Shown here: positions 61,398 through 64,000 of the stretch, piece by piece | How the letters are laid out: every line of letters starts with the position of its first letter | How positions within the stretch are numbered: position 1 is the first letter of the stretch | Source: JAAUUE01 sp943370025 | Lineage (GTDB): Bacteria > Cyanobacteriota > Cyanobacteriia > Cyanobacteriales > JAAUUE01 | DNA length: 64,000 nucleotides | NCBI GenBank assembly: GCA_943370025.1 | Contig: CALRPI020000012.1 | Coordinates: 1 to 64,000 of the forward strand | Reading direction: 5' to 3' | The notes under the pieces: generated by a model | Databases searched by the model: none | What the model was told of the DNA's origin: nothing | The model's input: only the letters and a program-made list of their open reading frames with translations | Translations under genes and position numbers: made by a program

Positions 61398-61604
61398 CTA
61401 GTCTATGACTTTGATCAAACCACTTTGTAGCCCTTGATGGATCTTCTCAATTGTTTCTTTATCTTCTTGAGAAATAGTCCCTTTCGATAGTAGGGCTGAC
61501 ATAAAAATTTTCTGATCGGTACGATTGATGATGTGCCGGGAAGCAATATTTCTGATGACTTCTTCGGCTGTTTTCTTGGAGAAAGATGCTTGTCTAGCTG
61601 TCAT
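61398..61604 (-). CDS. Hypothetical small protein
   Basis: A 68-residue soluble protein, unknown to me. MTARQASFSKKTAEEVIRNI is basic, followed by a helical SRHIINRTDQKIFMSALLSK and an acidic GTISQEDKETIEKI stretch. No membrane segment. The upstream region (61605-62253) is AT-rich, and the permease pair lies 130 bp downstream. It could be a DNA-binding or antitoxin-like protein, but no motif confirms this. Confidence 0.6.
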   Translation of the reverse strand: MTARQASFSKKTAEEVIRNIASRHIINRTDQKIFMSALLSKGTISQEDKETIEKIHQGLQSGLIKVID

Positions 61605-62253
61605 AATTATTACCTCTAATCGTCTTACTACAAGGCGTTATTTGTAAAGTCTAACTAATAACATCATGAAGTAGTTTCATGCTTTAGATGGTGATATGAC
61701 ATTGAGAAATAAGTGACAATATATACTTATTATTTGTGATTAGATATTCATTCTTCCTGTGATCTCTATCACTTCTGGCAGTAAGTAAAATAACAAAAGC
61801 AAATATAAGTTAATTAATTTTAGTTGTGTTTATCTAAAAGATTTTGGCTTATCTAATGAAGAGATTTGACTGTTCTAAAATAGGCAAGACCTTTCTAGTG
61901 AAATTTTGAAAAATGGCTAAATATGGCTTGCCGATCGCAACCTTAAGAAATAATTGTTAACAAAAATATCTTATCTAATTAGGTAGAAATTGGGGAGATT
62001 TTCCTACCATAATCGAAAGCCAAAAAGCTTACTCAGAAAGATTTCTGGGGTTATCAGTACGGATTACCGAACCAATAAAGATTTCTCAGAGAATAAATTT
62101 TATATTAACGTTACAGACAAGTGCTTAAGCCAGATTAACCCAAAAGCACGAACCTAAGTAGAACCATATATAGAACCCTAAATAGAACTTAGTTTCTTTT
62201 AATCTGCGACTAACCATTATCCATCATCTTGATTAAAGATACAGGAGGTTGTA
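61605..62253. promoter_or_regulatory. Long AT-rich divergent intergenic region
   Basis: This 649-bp gap separates a small minus-strand gene from the plus-strand GT4 gene. It is AT-rich with no repeat of the dispersed families and no credible ORF. The ribosome-binding site AGGAGG (62242) for the GT4 gene is strong. It most likely holds promoters and perhaps a long 5' untranslated leader. I see no riboswitch that I can name. Confidence 0.45.
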
Positions 62254-63327
62254 ATGAGGATTGCTCAGATTGCTCCCCTTTGGGAAACCGTACCACCACC
62301 AGCCTATGGTGGGATCGAATTAGTAGTTAGCTTACTCACCGAGGAGCTAGTCCGTCGTGGTCATGAAGTAACTTTATTTGCCTCCGGCGATTCAGTTACG
62401 GCTGCCCAGTTAGAATCTGTTCACCCCCAAGCTCTGCGCCTAGATTCTCAGGTAAAAGAGTGTGGGATTTACGAGATGCTGAATCTTAGTAAAGCCTATG
62501 GCAGAGCAGCCGAGTTTGACGTTATTCACTCCCATGTCGGCTGCGGTGCTCTATCCTATGCCCCTTTGGTGAAAACGCCTACAGTGCATACTCTCCACGG
62601 AATTTTTACGGCTGACAATGAGAAAATGTTCACCTACGCTCGCCAGCAACCCTTTGTGAGCATTTCTGATTCTCAGCGAGAACCAAGGCTGGGCCTAAAT
62701 TATGTGGCTACGGTGCATAACGGCATTGATGCTAGTACCTACGAATTTCATCCCAACCCCGATCGCCCGCCCTACCTCGCATTTCTGGGCAGAATGTCTC
62801 CAGAAAAGGGAGTGCATTTGGCGATCGAGATTGCCCAGAAATCGGGTTGGCATCTGAAAATGGCGGGAAAAATAGATCCGGTCGATCAAGAGTATTTTGA
62901 CCAAAAGGTAAAACCCCATATTAATGGCCAACAAATTGAGTTTTTGGGAGAAGCAAATCACCAACAAAAAAGCGTCCTCATGGGCGGGGCGGTAGCAACG
63001 CTGTTCCCAATTACTTGGCGAGAACCTTTTGGTTTGGTGATGATTGAATCCATGGTGACGGGAACTCCAGTAATCGCTATGAATTTGGGTTCTGTTCCCG
63101 AAATCATTGCCCACGGCAAAAGTGGTTTTATCTGCTCCAGTGTGGATGAGTGCGTGGCAGCTATTGACAAGGCGGTGCGGCTCGATCGCCGTGGTTGCCA
63201 TGACCATGTACTGATGAATTTCACAGCCCAGCGAATGACCGATGGCTATGAGGCAGTTTATCGACAGTTGATGGTCGATCGCCATGCTCAGAATGGCTAC
63301 CATGGCAAAGCTCTGCTGACAGTCTGA
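62254..63327 (+). CDS. GT4 glycosyltransferase
   Basis: A 357-residue GT-B glycosyltransferase of family 4. The N-terminal MRIAQIAPLWETVPPPAYGG and IELVVSLLTEELVRRGHEVT motif is the acceptor domain with the Gly-rich loop. The C-terminal donor domain has LAFLGRMSPEKGVHLAIEIA, FLGEANHQQKSVLM and PITWREPFGLVMIESMVTGT, the E-x7-E UDP/GDP-sugar site. It is preceded by AGGAGG 7 bp from the ATG and by a long leader. Function is not further specified; similar genes act in cell-envelope or exopolysaccharide synthesis. Another GT4 gene follows. Confidence 0.9.
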   Translation: MRIAQIAPLWETVPPPAYGGIELVVSLLTEELVRRGHEVTLFASGDSVTAAQLESVHPQALRLDSQVKECGIYEMLNLSKAYGRAAEFDVIHSHVGCGALSYAPLVKTPTVHTLHGIFTADNEKMFTYARQQPFVSISDSQREPRLGLNYVATVHNGIDASTYEFHPNPDRPPYLAFLGRMSPEKGVHLAIEIAQKSGWHLKMAGKIDPVDQEYFDQKVKPHINGQQIEFLGEANHQQKSVLMGGAVATLFPITWREPFGLVMIESMVTGTPVIAMNLGSVPEIIAHGKSGFICSSVDECVAAIDKAVRLDRRGCHDHVLMNFTAQRMTDGYEAVYRQLMVDRHAQNGYHGKALLTV

Positions 63328-63733
63328 GTCAGTGAACAGTTATCAGTTACTTGTGCTGAGCAGTTCGACAAGCTCACTGTAAGACTTATCGAAGCATCAG
63401 TAATTCATCCTTAACTGAATAACTGATAAGGCGATATCTAAAAAGATTCTGGCGGTTGAAACCGCGACTATAAGAACAAAGTCCGGATGGTGCGCGGACG
63501 AAGAAAAGTCTAAAACTTTCTGAATCTGCGTAAGCAGGTTTTGTCCCTATAGCTGCAACGACTCGACTGAGCATTGCCGATTTATCCGGCACACGTCTTT
63601 AGTAGGGGAAGGTGGGCAATGCCCACCCTACGTTTAGAGTCAGGTAACTGATTGATAACTGATGCTTCGACTTCGCTCAGCACAAGTAACTGATGACTGA
63701 TTGATAACTGAATACAACTTGGAGGTTCATGAT
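63328..63733. repeat. 406-bp repeat-rich intergenic region
   Basis: The stretch opens with CAGTTATCAGTTACTTGTGC, TGAGCAGTTCGACAAGCTCA and more TTATCAGT units, and closes with GATGCTTCGACTTCGCTCAG, CACAAGTAACTGATGACTG and TGATAACTGA: an imperfect inverted arrangement of about 390 bp. In the centre lie GGCGGTTGAAACCGCGACTA, AGAACAAAGTCCGGATGG (as at 57715-57815) and a GGGTGGGCAT / GCCCACCCTA hairpin. No gene is evident. Confidence 0.65.
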
Positions 63734-64000
63734 ATGTACCAAGCGGATAAAGATGGTCAGTATAGACAAGCGATCGCTCTAATTTCTAACCATGCGGATC
63801 CTGCTGCCAGCATTGGTGGCGAAGAAGCTGGGGGACAGAATGTTTATGTCCGGCAAGTCGGAGAACACTTGGCAGAATTGGGTTGGCAAGTTGATATGTT
63901 TACTCGCCGGGTTAATCCCACAGACCCTGCCATTGTCCAACACACCCCCCACTGTCGGACAATTCGCCTCTCCGCTGGTCCCGCTGAATTTGTGCCTAGG
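63734..64000 (+). CDS. GT4 glycosyltransferase, N-terminal part (cut by window edge)
   Basis: The ATG at 63734 (TTGGAGG 8 bp upstream) opens a frame of 89 codons that continues past the end of the window. The residues include AIALISNHADPAASIGGEEA, GGQNVYVRQVGEHLAELGWQ and VDMFTRRVNPTDP, which match the N-terminal domain of sucrose-phosphate synthase-like GT4 enzymes (GGQNVYV). The frame is the same strand as the preceding GT4 gene. It may act on sucrose or a related sugar; the missing part is needed to decide. Confidence 0.85.
   Translation, partial: MYQADKDGQYRQAIALISNHADPAASIGGEEAGGQNVYVRQVGEHLAELGWQVDMFTRRVNPTDPAIVQHTPHCRTIRLSAGPAEFVPR

Noticed and set aside
62695..63303. 202-codon minus-strand ORF
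   Set aside because: Antisense to the GT4 gene, with no start signal or homology. An effect of codon bias.
1..64000. tRNA, rRNA or tmRNA genes
   Set aside because: I looked for GGTTCGAAT-type T-arms and CCA ends in the gaps and found none; the TTCGAT hits belong to family E ends.
1..64000. Intact insertion sequence or prophage
   Set aside because: No transposase, integrase or phage structural gene is recognisable. The mobile traces are all non-coding.

Overview
The window is cyanobacterial chromosome. It encodes photosystem I PsaE, photosystem II cytochrome c-550 (PsbV) with a PsbV2 paralogue, plastocyanin, a CcsA-type cytochrome c assembly protein, a KGK-domain protein and two TPR-CHAT proteins. 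The octamer GCGATCGC (HIP1) and its core CGATCG recur throughout, inside and outside genes. The many dispersed palindromic repeats, the CHAT proteins and the psbV/psbV2 pair fit a filamentous or otherwise large-genome cyanobacterium; I cannot name the genus. I see no rRNA, tRNA, intact transposase, prophage or cas gene.

Layout. 0.3-4.0 kb: an aldehyde dehydrogenase followed 4 bp later by a membrane protein fused to a spermidine-synthase-like domain. 4.2-18.5 kb, all on the minus strand: a surface-glycan cluster reading wzm, wzt, a GT4 glycosyltransferase, three different sulfotransferases, two large tandem-domain GT2 glycosyltransferases around a two-domain methyltransferase, rfbC and a small methyltransferase. 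It looks like an ABC-exported, probably sulfated and methylated polysaccharide. 18.8-21.0 kb: two tandem paralogous methyltransferases. 21.0-21.4 kb: a leader-like stretch and a two-repeat, one-spacer CRISPR remnant. 21.4-24.2 kb: a secreted protein, petE, psbV2, psbV and a small IF2_N-like protein. 24.4-29.8 kb: pilB-pilT-pilC, the type IV pilus motor genes, plus a hypothetical. 30.1-35.6 kb: grpE-dnaK-dnaJ and an alpha/beta hydrolase. 35.9-38.3 kb: a hybrid histidine kinase/response regulator/nucleotidyl cyclase. 38.4-39.2 kb: rpmI-rplT. 39.4-41.7 kb: a solute-binding protein, a retropepsin-like protease, and an antitoxin gene overlapping a PIN toxin gene killed by two in-frame stops. 41.8-47.7 kb: lpdA, ccsA, an acidic KGK protein and tilS. 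48.1-54.9 kb: two giant secreted TPR-CHAT proteins in tandem. 55.1-60.0 kb: psaE, mutM, a DUF456-like membrane protein, a trpG/pabA-type glutaminase, a degenerate MBL-fold protein and pepP. 60.5-61.6 kb: an ABC permease with a 31-codon hydrophobic ORF just upstream, and a small hypothetical. 62.3-64.0 kb: two GT4 glycosyltransferases, the second cut by the window edge.

The least expected layer is the repeats. Several families of small palindromic or MITE-like elements fill the gaps between genes. Family A is about 82 bp (seven copies) and repeatedly supplies or abuts stop codons. Family B is about 95 bp (four copies). Family C comprises palindromes with TACAGCAGTTTG-type ends (four copies). 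Family D is the GAGGACTGAG..GTCGAAGTCC module. Family E is a 203-bp element present twice with 9-bp target-site duplications. Family F is an 81-bp element with a perfect 9-bp duplication. Three 57-bp units with REP-like hairpins are embedded in frame in a glycosyltransferase gene.

The best candidates for something undescribed are the sulfated-glycan ABC cluster, the tandem TPR-CHAT pair and the MITE families. Functional calls rest on recognising motifs by eye; no database search was run.
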